Shown: positions 1 to 5,251, numbered from the stretch's first letter. The stretch is 5,251 nt of DNA from Hyphomicrobiales bacterium (GCA_021775515.1 JAJFHR010000095.1:1-5251); one strand, 5' to 3'. Program-made: numbers and translations. The notes: generated from the sequence alone by a model not told the origin.

Positions 1-427
1 TGATTGTATCAAGTCTTGCCTGAACGATTTCTGCTTTAACGCCTAACCACTCAATCGCTTGCGAAACATCTTCGAAAACTTCGGTTTCACCGTTGAAATC
101 TTGATCGGCATTTGTCACCGCTTTCCATAAGGGAACAACCATTTTTCCATATTGGTCAAACGTGACCAGCGCCGCCTTCTCGCGTTGGTAACCATATTGC
201 CGGTCACGCTGCACCATGTCGTTTTTTATATTCTCGTAATAATTTATGTCAGGTGTTGAGTAGGTAACGGAAGCTGCAAACAGATAAAACTCTCTGTAGA
301 AGCGCTTTTTATCTATCTTGGTCATAACTTCACGAAACAACTGGTCAACTTCACTGCGTTTTACCGCACCGGAAACTTCGTAGAGGACAAAGCTGTTTTC
401 ATTGTCCAAGATATAACGAATGGGCAT
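1..427 (-). CDS. SpoIIAA/SEC14-like (STAS-type) domain protein, 3' end cut by window edge
   Basis: An open frame of 142 codons starts at ATG 427-425 and runs off the left edge with no stop, so the C-terminus is missing. The protein starts MPIRYILDNENSFVLYEVSG, with a predicted beta-hairpin. A helix-rich middle follows, then a strand (AALVTFD, residues 85-91), and the sequence VFEDVSQAIEWLG lies at 117-129. A short N-terminal hairpin plus a late 'F-E-D...A-x-x-W-L-G' motif is what I know from small cytoplasmic SpoIIAA-like/STAS-SEC14 proteins common in Alphaproteobacteria, whose role is usually undefined. No signal peptide or membrane segment is seen. AGG at 436-434, 6 nt before the ATG, is a weak ribosome site, and an in-frame TAG at 478-476 bounds the frame upstream. 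The family call rests on motif memory, so it is tentative; that the frame is coding is much surer. It is separated from rpsD by 388 bp and a terminator, so it is a separate transcript. Confidence 0.72.
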   Translation of the reverse strand, partial: MPIRYILDNENSFVLYEVSGAVKRSEVDQLFREVMTKIDKKRFYREFYLFAASVTYSTPDINYYENIKNDMVQRDRQYGYQREKAALVTFDQYGKMVVPLWKAVTNADQDFNGETEVFEDVSQAIEWLGVKAEIVQARLDTI

Positions 428-565
428 TTGTGGCCTATAGATATGTATTGAAAGTTGGGCTTTTGTGTATCTGCACTATCCAACTCTTTGAACCGGTTAT
501 CGAAGCCCGGTTTCTCGCGCGAGTCGGAGTGTTCAGACGCTGCTTATGAAACGTGATTATTGCGG

Positions 566-594
566 TAGATAATATATACGTTTGCGGATTTCAA
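566..594 (-). promoter_or_regulatory. Weak candidate promoter for the 1-427 gene
   Basis: On the minus strand TTGAAA (594-589) is followed after 17 nt by TATCTA (571-566), inside a very AT-rich run (TATATATTATCT). It lies about 140 bp upstream of the ATG at 427 and points towards it. The -10 match is poor (3 of 6), so this is only the best sigma70-like pair seen in the gap. Confidence 0.25.
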
Positions 595-754
595 TAGGTA
601 TGCTGCAAATTTTTGCTGCAACGCACAAAAAACATCGCATTGCAAATATTCACTGGAACTGGCGCAAGAATTTTAAATCAAGAATGAAATTTTTGTTATT
701 TTATTACTTAAGCTGACCCACTCTTACGCTAATTAGATTGAAGGTAGAGGCGAC

Positions 755-794
755 AAATAAAAAAATGCTGCCCGAAACACGCTCGAGCAGCATT
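755..794 (-). terminator. Intrinsic terminator of rpsD
   Basis: Read on the minus strand, a 12-bp stem (AATGCTGCUCGA paired with UCGGGCAGCATT) closes a 7-nt loop and is followed by TTTTTATTT. Arms are 783-794 and 764-775. One pair (772/786) is G-U on the minus strand but a C-A mismatch on the plus strand, and only the minus side has a T-tract, so it acts on rpsD transcripts. It begins about 21 nt past the rpsD stop. Confidence 0.93.
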
Positions 795-815
795 AAAAGA
801 TGATTTGTTGGGATA

Positions 816-1433
816 TCAGCGCGAATAAAATTCGACGACTAGATTTGGCTCCATCATCACTGGGTAAGGCACGTCAGCCAAAGCAGGGATGCTGGTAAGC
901 TTTGCTGTCAGTTTCTTGGCATCCACTTCGACGTAATCAGGAACATCGCGCTCGGGGCTTTGCTGTGCTTCGAGCACAAGGCCCATGTCCCGTGATTTTT
1001 CTTTGATCTCAACCACGTCGCCAACCTTGAGCCTGTAGCTTGGGATGTTAACCCGGCTGCCATTGACCAGAATATGACCATGGCTGACGAACTGACGGGC
1101 GGCAAAAACTGTGGGCACAAATTTGGCACGGTAGACTAAGGCATCAAGACGACGCTCAAGCAGGCCGATCAGGTTTTCGCCGGTGTCGCCTTTAACCCGG
1201 GTCGCCTCTTTATAAATGGCCTTGAACTGTTTTTCGTTGATGTTGCCATAATAGCCCTTGAGCTTTTGCTTGGCGCGCAACTGAATTCCGAAATCTGAAA
1301 GTTTTGAACGGCGGCGCTGGCCGTGTTCACCTGGACCATACTCCCGGCGATTTACCGGGCTCTTGGGGCGGCCCCAGATATTTTCGCCCAAACGGCGGTC
1401 AATTTTATATTTGGCGGATTGGCGGTTAGACAT
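816..1433 (-). CDS. rpsD: 30S ribosomal protein S4
   Basis: Small-subunit protein that binds 16S rRNA early in 30S assembly. The 205-residue product begins MSNRQSAKYKIDRRLGENIW and carries the typical N-terminal domain (to about residue 93, including NRREYGPGEHG and LSDFGIQLRAKQKLKGYYGN). The S4 RNA-binding fold follows at about 94-157 (RRLDALVYRAKF, ARQFVSHGHILVNG). It ends with the usual hydrophobic tail VVEFYSR. It has no cysteine, so it is the zinc-free form of S4. The frame can be extended five codons upstream to a TTG at 1448, but family members start at MS(N/K)RQSAKYK, so I chose ATG 1433. That ATG has no good ribosome site directly upstream. The nearest strong one, AGGAGG, is 50 nt away, which is odd for such a highly expressed gene (see the leader entry). 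The gene is single-cistron: a terminator follows it, and the murI terminator lies upstream of it. S4 is a translational regulator in other bacteria, so autoregulation is possible but not shown. Confidence 0.98.
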   Translation of the reverse strand: MSNRQSAKYKIDRRLGENIWGRPKSPVNRREYGPGEHGQRRRSKLSDFGIQLRAKQKLKGYYGNINEKQFKAIYKEATRVKGDTGENLIGLLERRLDALVYRAKFVPTVFAARQFVSHGHILVNGSRVNIPSYRLKVGDVVEIKEKSRDMGLVLEAQQSPERDVPDYVEVDAKKLTAKLTSIPALADVPYPVMMEPNLVVEFYSR

Positions 1434-1511
1434 AAATGCGATATCCAATATCAGCTAAGTGTTTCAACAATATCTTGCGTGTCCTCCTAGATCTGTTGCC
1501 AGATCGACAGG
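1426..1511 (-). promoter_or_regulatory. Structured rpsD leader with GNRA hairpin, AGGAGG and possible leader ORF
   Basis: On the minus strand GATCTG-GCAA-CAGATC (1505-1490) forms a perfect 6-bp hairpin with a GNRA tetraloop. CCT (1511-1509) could add an outer pairing with AGG (1488-1486). A perfect AGGAGG (1488-1483) follows directly, but it is 50 nt before the rpsD ATG. A 14-codon frame starting TTG TTG (1470) ends with TAA at 1428-1426, overlapping the rpsD start, and could couple translation; the 12-nt SD-to-TTG spacing is longer than ideal. GATAT-TGG-ATATC (1452-1440) is a second small inverted repeat just before the ATG. That this is an S4-responsive or coupling leader is inference. No good -35/-10 pair was found here. 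Confidence 0.4.
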
Positions 1512-1548
1512 CCAGAGATTTCGCCAACCTCAAAGCCACAGACAAGCC

Positions 1549-1574
1549 AAAAAAGCGGGATCAACTGACCCCGC
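1549..1574 (-). terminator. Intrinsic terminator of the trmJ-murI transcript
   Basis: On the minus strand GCGGGGUC-AGUU-GAUCCCGC forms an 8-bp stem (arms 1574-1567 and 1562-1555) with a tetraloop, followed at once by six T (1554-1549). One pair (1569/1560) is G-U only on the minus strand. It starts 67 nt past the murI stop. It separates murI from rpsD, so rpsD must have its own promoter between about 1548 and 1434. Confidence 0.92.
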
Positions 1575-1641
1575 GACTACGAGCCCGTGTAATAGCCAGT
1601 ATTCTACTGCCGTGTCAATCAAATGTCGGCCGGAAACTCAG

Positions 1642-2460
1642 TTAAAGCGGCAAAATCGTTAAATCCTGAAATCCCTCCCGCAAAAACAGCGATTCTAGGG
1701 CAGAAGTTGGGCTGGCGCTATCGGTCACATAGGCGATGTTTGCCGAAGCTTCAGTCCCTTTCAGCGACGGCCGATAGGACAAAACATCCAAAAGCCTTCG
1801 GACTATTGCAGCTGTGGGATCTATGAACTGCACCTGCCAGGGACTGGCCTGCTTCAACCTGTCAATTATGAGGGGGTAATGGGTGCACCCCAAGACGACC
1901 GTGTCCGTGGGCTGTTTGTTATGATTGTTGAATGCTGAGGTTATTTCTTTGGTAATGACATTGGTCGATACCACCTGTCCGCATAATAGTTGCTCGGCAT
2001 ATTTGGCAAGCCGGCCGCACGCCACCAGTGTGACTTCACAGTCTCCGGCAAATTCATTGATGAGATTACGGGTATAATCCCGCTTTATTGTGCCCGGAGT
2101 TGCCAGAACGGATATGACCCGCGTTGTCGAGCTTTCCGCTGCCGGTTTGACAGCTGGAACCGTACCAACAAAGGGTTTATCAAATTGTTCCCTCAAGCTT
2201 TGCAGCGCTGCTGTGCTGGCGGTATTGCAGGCGATGATGACGGCGTCGGGGTTTTCACGTTCAATCAGGGCTGCTACGACCTTAAACGTTCGCTCTGCGA
2301 CCTGATCGCGGGTCAGATTTCCATAAGGAAAACCGGCATTATCGCCGCAATAAATAACGGAAATTTCCGGGGCTTTAATCTGTAGTTCACGCACGACGCT
2401 TAATCCGCCCAGACCGGAATCAAAAACACAAACTCTAAACTGTTTTTCGCCAGTGGACAT
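1642..2460 (-). CDS. murI: Glutamate racemase
   Basis: Cytoplasmic, cofactor-independent racemase that converts L-glutamate to the D-glutamate used by MurD in peptidoglycan precursor synthesis. The 272-residue length is normal. Family motifs appear in order: FDSGLGG (13-19, with Asp14 and Ser15), YCGDNAGFPYG (37-47), ACNTAS (77-82, catalytic Cys78), GTVPAVKPAA (99-108) and GCTHYPL (191-197, second catalytic Cys192 with His194). Both catalytic cysteines are present, so the enzyme should be active. The ATG at 2460-2458 is preceded by GGAG (2474-2471) with a 10-nt spacer and lies 17 bp after the trmJ stop, so the two genes are probably one operon ending at the 1549-1574 terminator. Aspartate racemases share the fold, but the GTVPA(V/I)KPAA segment and overall motif set favour MurI. 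Confidence 0.97.
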   Translation of the reverse strand: MSTGEKQFRVCVFDSGLGGLSVVRELQIKAPEISVIYCGDNAGFPYGNLTRDQVAERTFKVVAALIERENPDAVIIACNTASTAALQSLREQFDKPFVGTVPAVKPAAESSTTRVISVLATPGTIKRDYTRNLINEFAGDCEVTLVACGRLAKYAEQLLCGQVVSTNVITKEITSAFNNHNKQPTDTVVLGCTHYPLIIDRLKQASPWQVQFIDPTAAIVRRLLDVLSYRPSLKGTEASANIAYVTDSASPTSALESLFLREGFQDLTILPL

Positions 2461-2477
2461 ATATGATCAACTCCGGA

Positions 2478-3263
2478 TCATTTAGGACGTTTGTGTTGCC
2501 GCACCAACGAGGCAATCACACCGCGCAGGGTGCGGATTTCCTGTTCGCTTAGACTGGCCCGCTGAAACAGGTTGCGCAGATTGCGGATCATTGAGGGGCG
2601 TCGTTCCGGTGGCCTGAGAAAACCCGATTCATCAAGTTCGCCCTCAAGATGTTCAAAAAATCCAATCAGTTCTTTTTTTGTTGCAGGCCAGGATCCAGCC
2701 AGCCTTAATCCCGCACCTTTCACCGCACCGTCTTCGCGAGAGCCATCGCCCAGGCTCCACTTTCCCAACTTGAACCACTCATAACTGGTTAGGAGGACAG
2801 CTTGAGCCAGGTTCAACGAGGCAAATTCAGGATCAACTGGGGCCATGATTATACTATCAGCCAAAGTGATATCATCGTTGGTCAGACCACTTTTTTCACG
2901 GCCAAATAATATGCCCACACGTTGCCCACCACTCACGCGTTCGCGCATGTCTTTAGCGGCATCTTCTGGGGTCAATACCGCTTTGGCAAGGTCGCGGCCG
3001 CGCGCCGTGGTAGCATAAACATGGTGCAGGTCATGGACGGCGGCGGCACTACTGGAAAAGAGTTCGGCGTTATTGACTACATGGTCTGCGCCCGCGGCTG
3101 CCTTACTGGCCCATTCGCTCGGCCAGCCATCGCGCGGGTTGACCAGTCTGAGTTCATGCAATCCGAAATTCGCCATAGCCCGGGCAGCCGTTCCGATATT
3201 CTGGCCCAGTTGCGGCTCGACCAGAATGATCGTCGGCTGGCTTTGTGTCGACACGTCATTCAT
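2478..3263 (-). CDS. trmJ: TrmJ-family tRNA/rRNA 2'-O-methyltransferase (SPOUT class)
   Basis: Probable S-adenosylmethionine-dependent 2'-O-methyltransferase. The best-known member, TrmJ, methylates nucleotide 32 of the tRNA anticodon loop. From the ATG at 3263 the product has 261 residues. It shows the three SpoU/TrmH-type motifs: VEPQLGQNIGTAARAMANFG (15-34), GILFGREKSGLTNDDI (117-132) and LNLAQAVLL (150-158), the last two forming the trefoil-knot cofactor site. A charged helical C-terminal extension (about 185-261, with ERRPSMIRNLRNLFQRA) is typical of TrmJ rather than of short TrmL-type enzymes. An in-frame TTG at 3296 would add 11 residues. I prefer the ATG because family members usually have a short tail before VEPQ, but neither start has a strong ribosome site. 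murI follows after 17 bp and should be cotranscribed. The exact RNA target is not provable from sequence. Confidence 0.9.
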   Translation of the reverse strand: MNDVSTQSQPTIILVEPQLGQNIGTAARAMANFGLHELRLVNPRDGWPSEWASKAAAGADHVVNNAELFSSSAAAVHDLHHVYATTARGRDLAKAVLTPEDAAKDMRERVSGGQRVGILFGREKSGLTNDDITLADSIIMAPVDPEFASLNLAQAVLLTSYEWFKLGKWSLGDGSREDGAVKGAGLRLAGSWPATKKELIGFFEHLEGELDESGFLRPPERRPSMIRNLRNLFQRASLSEQEIRTLRGVIASLVRQHKRPK

Positions 3264-3402
3264 CGGCGTATCGGCCAGGGGGAGCAGATCTGTCAAAGAC
3301 CATGTTGATTTTGTTTCGACCGTAGGATTGCTTAGAAAATTTCAGCACTTGTAACGTGATGATAAAGTAGATGCAATTCTCTTGATCCAGGTAAAAAGCA
3401 GC

Positions 3403-3421
3403 TTGATTTTTAAAAAGTCAA
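3403..3421. repeat. A/T-rich 19-bp palindrome
   Basis: TTGATTTTTAAAAAGTCAA is a near-perfect palindrome (one T/G mismatch). It lies between the trmJ start and the P460 gene, next to the 3424-3501 inverted repeat. It could be an operator or part of a weak terminator for the P460 transcript. The spacing of TTGAT and GTCAA (9 nt) does not fit an FNR/FixK box (4 nt). Confidence 0.45.
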
Positions 3422-3423
3422 TC

Positions 3424-3501
3424 AGCCCCGCGCTACAAGCTCCGTTAGGCCTTCCTTCCGGCGGGCCTGAGCACATAACAATGGAAGACGGCGGCGGGGC
3501 T
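3424..3501. repeat. GC-rich inverted repeat enclosing a second hairpin
   Basis: AGCCCCGC (3424-3431) and GCGGGGCT (3494-3501) are perfect 8-bp inverted copies. Between them GCTC (3439-3442) and AGGCC (3447-3451) pair with GGCCT (3464-3468) and GAGC (3469-3472). This gives a 9-bp stem with a 4-nt bulge (CGTT). The whole is 78 nt and lies 36 bp downstream of the P460 stop. On the minus strand it is followed about 7 nt later by five T, so it may be the P460 transcript end or a structured RNA. It is not a tRNA: no T-loop consensus is present. Confidence 0.5.
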
Positions 3502-3536
3502 CTCGACGACGTGGCAAGCCTCATGCACGGTGAAAC

Positions 3537-4265
3537 TTAACGGCGGCGGTATTTTTTCGGCAGGAAGTGCAAATGGTCATATTTTTCCGCTGCCAGGTGG
3601 CAGGCGATACAAAATTCCACCTTTTTCGAGCCCTCGCCATTGGTTGTTCCAAACAGGCTGCCATCCGGCATGATCATGGTATATCGCCAATTTCCACTGA
3701 CGTAATTAAAACCATCCTGCATTTTTTCCATCAAGAGCAAAGCGCCCGGATTGACCACACCCTTATCGTTCACGGTAACGTTATCCTTCGCGATCATTGA
3801 GCCAACAGGGAACTTTCCCGCCTGCTCAAATTTACCGTATGCCTGGGCAATTTGGTTGGCGTAATTGTTGACCAGACGCCTGCCATGAGCGGCACTAAGA
3901 TAGGGAACGGTGTTGTAGCGCTGCCATTTTTGATAATCTTCCGCCCCTTTTATCTGCGACGTCGCGTAGCCGCGAGCCATTTTGGCCATGAGGCTGACAT
4001 ATATTTTCTCAGCTTCTTCCCCGGTCAGATCGGCGGGATTTTTCAGCCTGAAATGGCGGCGGGGAAACAGTGGATCTTCTTCAGAATTGGCAGCTTTTGC
4101 ACCGTTGGATTGTTGACTTTTGTCAGTTGTTTTCTCACCGCTCATCGCCGTAGCAAAAGAAGCTAGGGCAGCAATGCCAATACCGGCAACAGCATATCGC
4201 AAAAAAGACCGGTTTCGGCGAGGATCAGCAGCGGATAATTTTTCGGGATCTAAAATTCGATCCAT
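3537..4265 (-). CDS. Cytochrome P460-family c-type haem protein, N-terminally anchored or exported
   Basis: Predicted mono-haem protein acting outside the cytoplasm. Known P460 proteins oxidise hydroxylamine or act on nitric oxide, and the true substrate here is unknown. The 242-residue product has a charged N-terminus, then a hydrophobic stretch (about 24-41, after RRNRSFLR) that could be a signal peptide (ATA at 38-40) or a membrane anchor. A polar linker (42-65) precedes the domain. Family-like segments are PYLSAAHGRRLVNNYANQ (121-138), GKFPVGSMIAKD (150-161), LLLMEKM (176-182) and GNWRYTMIMPDG (191-202). The covalent haem site CIACH is at 219-223, close to the C-terminus as is usual for the family. 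Several lysines are present, but I cannot assign the haem-crosslinking lysine of true P460. The twin-arginine consensus is not met. The ATG at 4265 has an excellent ribosome site (AGAGAGGA, 4278-4271, 5-nt spacer). It is a probable single-gene transcript, divergent from the PEP-CTERM gene. Confidence 0.87.
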   Translation of the reverse strand: MDRILDPEKLSAADPRRNRSFLRYAVAGIGIAALASFATAMSGEKTTDKSQQSNGAKAANSEEDPLFPRRHFRLKNPADLTGEEAEKIYVSLMAKMARGYATSQIKGAEDYQKWQRYNTVPYLSAAHGRRLVNNYANQIAQAYGKFEQAGKFPVGSMIAKDNVTVNDKGVVNPGALLLMEKMQDGFNYVSGNWRYTMIMPDGSLFGTTNGEGSKKVEFCIACHLAAEKYDHLHFLPKKYRRR

Positions 4266-4287
4266 AGTTATCCTCTCTAACTTTTAG

Positions 4288-4299
4288 AACAATATTGTT
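4288..4299. promoter_or_regulatory. Perfect 12-bp palindrome AACAATATTGTT, candidate operator
   Basis: A perfect palindrome centred about 28 bp upstream of the P460 ATG, in or near its expected promoter/5' UTR. Its symmetry and position suit a homodimeric regulator. I cannot name the regulator, and the sequence does not match the FNR/NnrR consensus TTGAT-N4-ATCAA. Confidence 0.4.
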
Positions 4300-4305
4300 G
4301 GGACT

Positions 4306-4332
4306 AATTGTGCCTTGGAATTGGTGCCTGGG
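4306..4332. repeat. Tandem direct repeat, 13/14 bp
   Basis: AATTGTGCCTTGG (4306-4318) is followed directly by AATTGGTGCCTGGG (4319-4332). The two copies differ by about two one-base indels. They lie just upstream of the 12-bp palindrome on the P460 side of the divergent region and may be paired binding sites or a chance small duplication. Confidence 0.5.
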
Positions 4333-4349
4333 AAAATCAATCTGCCTCA

Positions 4350-4372
4350 CTAATCCGCGATAGGATTGTTAG
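4350..4372. repeat. Imperfect inverted repeat in divergent region
   Basis: CTAATCC (4350-4356) is mirrored by GGATTGTTAG (4363-4372) across a 6-nt spacer. The core AATCC/GGATT is perfect, and the outer part matches if three bases are bulged. It could be an operator or a hairpin. Confidence 0.35.
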
Positions 4373-4426
4373 GTTTCGGGAGATTTACCATTAATTGAAT
4401 TAGGTAGTGATTGCTTGCGACGTCTA

Positions 4427-4455
4427 TTGACTGCTGGCATCAATAAAATTACTGT
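4427..4455 (+). promoter_or_regulatory. Candidate sigma70-type promoter for the PEP-CTERM gene
   Basis: TTGACT (4427-4432) is a 5-of-6 match to a -35 box. A 17-nt spacer leads to TACTGT (4450-4455), a weak -10 (3 of 6). Transcription would start near 4462, giving a 5' UTR of about 36 nt that includes the AGGGA ribosome site at 4488-4492. Confidence 0.4.
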
Positions 4456-4497
4456 GATTGAGCGGCGGCCTTGTATTTTGTAACGATAGGGACGCAA

Positions 4498-5241
4498 ATG
4501 AGAAATCTGTTCAAAAGCCGCCGCAGTGGCGCGCTCGTGTCGATTGGACTGGCGCTAGGGCTCAGTGCATTGTCAACCGCTGCCAGTGCCATATCTTTTA
4601 ATTTCGCCAACATCGCAGATAACAACCTTAATCCGAATTATATTGGCTCGACTGAACTGGAATGGCGCGAGACGGCATTTGCTGGCGGGCTTACGATCGG
4701 CGGGTTAACTCTCATCGCTTCAGGCTCAAATGCCAATGGAACAACAGCGGATGCTTTTTTTGATAAAGGCAACGCCGGGCTGGGAGTATGTTCGACCGCT
4801 CAGACCAGCGGTGGATCACCGAATTCAGGATGTCGCTCCGGCGGTGGTACAAATACCTCTGATGATAATGTCAGTGGCGCCCAAGGTGGAGAAACGCTGA
4901 CGCTGGCCTTCGATAAAAGCGTTAAGTTCGATGATATTCTCTTTCGCAATGCAGGACATGGTCTGGCCAATGGCACGTTGTTCATCAACGGTGACCTGTT
5001 TAACATTGTAAATGGTGCCCTGGCCAACCTGGCTTTGCTCACAGGTACGAATATCTGGAATTTCAAATACGACACCAATAACACCGGAACCGAGTTTTAT
5101 ATCAACCTGGCAGAAGTCTCGGAAGCACCGTTCGACAACGTGCCGCCGGTGCCGCTGCCGGCCGCTCTTCCGTTGTATGGAACTGGCCTCGCGGTTATGG
5201 GATTTATCGGTTGGCGCCGCAAGCGTAAGACTGCTGCTTAA
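4498..5241 (+). CDS. PEP-CTERM sorting domain protein, exported
   Basis: Predicted exosortase substrate: exported, cut near its C-terminus and delivered to the cell surface or extracellular matrix. From the ATG at 4498 the product has 247 residues. A signal peptide (about 1-31: basic RNLFKSRR, a hydrophobic core, and ASA as the cut site) is followed by a secreted beta-rich body. Its middle holds GLGVC...GC (Cys98 and Cys112, possibly disulfide-bonded), then TSDDNVSGAQGGETLTLAF, a pattern I associate with PEP-CTERM jelly-roll proteins. The tail is VPLPAALPLYGTGL (218-231), a hydrophobic segment to GW (238-239) and basic RRKRK (240-244), the VPLPA variant of PEP-CTERM. An upstream in-frame TTG at 4471 is rejected because AGGGA (4488-4492) sits 5 nt before the ATG. 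The ligand or function of the body is unknown. No exosortase gene is in this window. Confidence 0.9.
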   Translation: MRNLFKSRRSGALVSIGLALGLSALSTAASAISFNFANIADNNLNPNYIGSTELEWRETAFAGGLTIGGLTLIASGSNANGTTADAFFDKGNAGLGVCSTAQTSGGSPNSGCRSGGGTNTSDDNVSGAQGGETLTLAFDKSVKFDDILFRNAGHGLANGTLFINGDLFNIVNGALANLALLTGTNIWNFKYDTNNTGTEFYINLAEVSEAPFDNVPPVPLPAALPLYGTGLAVMGFIGWRRKRKTAA

Positions 5242-5251
5242 TAATTTGAAC

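Larger units (their letters stand above)
428..815. other. Noncoding AT-rich intergenic region
   Basis: This 388-bp stretch lies between rpsD and the left-hand gene and holds no convincing gene. It contains the rpsD terminator (755-794), a weak promoter candidate (566-594), a perfect 10-bp palindrome CTCGCGCGAG (514-523), the palindrome AACCGGTT (491-498), two copies of TGCTGCAA (601-608, 614-621) and two copies of TTGCGG exactly 22 bp apart (560-565, 582-587). A 38-codon plus-strand frame (600-716) has only a poor ribosome site and is treated as chance. Confidence 0.7.

Noticed and set aside
600..716. 38-codon plus-strand frame starting ATG in the 428-815 gap
   Set aside because: Only a poor AGG-like ribosome site sits 1 nt from the ATG, the composition follows the AT-rich background, and no family is recognised.
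1436..1662. Plus-strand frames across the murI-rpsD gap
   Set aside because: They overlap the minus-strand terminator and rpsD leader, and encode low-complexity sequence without a known domain.
1990..2385. 131-codon plus-strand frame opposite murI
   Set aside because: It lies entirely antisense to a confidently identified glutamate racemase and shows no recognisable domain.
2922..3308. 128-codon plus-strand frame opposite trmJ
   Set aside because: Antisense shadow of the methyltransferase; no motif or ribosome site supports it.
3381..3421. FNR/FixK-type boxes (TTGAT half sites)
   Set aside because: One half site has a poor partner and the other pair is spaced 9 nt apart instead of 4.
3424..3501. 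tRNA-like element (78 nt with an 8-bp end stem)
   Set aside because: No T-loop consensus, no anticodon stem in the right place and no D-loop pattern on either strand.
3342..3524. 60-codon minus-strand frame downstream of the P460 gene
   Set aside because: Its composition looks like GC-rich repeat followed by AT-rich spacer, it has no ribosome site, and it crosses the inverted repeat at 3424-3501.

Overview
The window looks like chromosomal DNA from a moderate-GC alphaproteobacterium. The best evidence is ribosomal protein S4, which has the alphaproteobacterial N-terminus (MSNRQSAKYK...), lacks cysteines and is 205 residues long. The order rpsD - murI - TrmJ-type RNA methyltransferase, all on one strand, also fits that class. 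The genus cannot be told from this sequence.

Layout, left to right. (1) 1-427, minus strand: the 5' part of a gene for a small SpoIIAA/SEC14-like (STAS-type) protein, cut by the window edge. (2) 428-815: AT-rich noncoding DNA with a weak candidate promoter for the first gene and, at its right end, a strong intrinsic terminator for rpsD. (3) 816-1433, minus: rpsD. (4) 1434-1641: the rpsD leader, with a GNRA-capped hairpin and an AGGAGG placed too far upstream for rpsD itself, followed by an intrinsic terminator for murI. (5) 1642-2460 murI and 2478-3263 trmJ, both minus, 17 bp apart and almost certainly one operon. (6) 3264-3536: a noncoding spacer with a GC-rich inverted repeat that can fold into a compact structure, and an A/T palindrome. 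(7) 3537-4265, minus: a membrane-anchored or exported cytochrome P460-family c-type haem protein. (8) 4266-4497: a divergent control region with a perfect 12-bp palindrome, a tandem 13/14-bp repeat and an inverted repeat. (9) 4498-5241, plus: an exported protein with a PEP-CTERM-type sorting tail.

The left and middle parts are housekeeping: translation (S4), tRNA modification (TrmJ) and peptidoglycan precursor supply (D-glutamate from MurI). The two genes on the right act outside the cytoplasm. One is a probable periplasmic haem protein of the P460 family, whose known members oxidise hydroxylamine or handle nitric oxide. The other is a putative exosortase/PEP-CTERM substrate. Nothing ties these two to each other apart from the shared divergent intergenic region. 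I found no CRISPR array, tRNA, rRNA, transposase, integrase or clear novel multi-gene system. The least explained material is noncoding: the rpsD leader, the 3424-3501 inverted repeat and the 4266-4497 control region.
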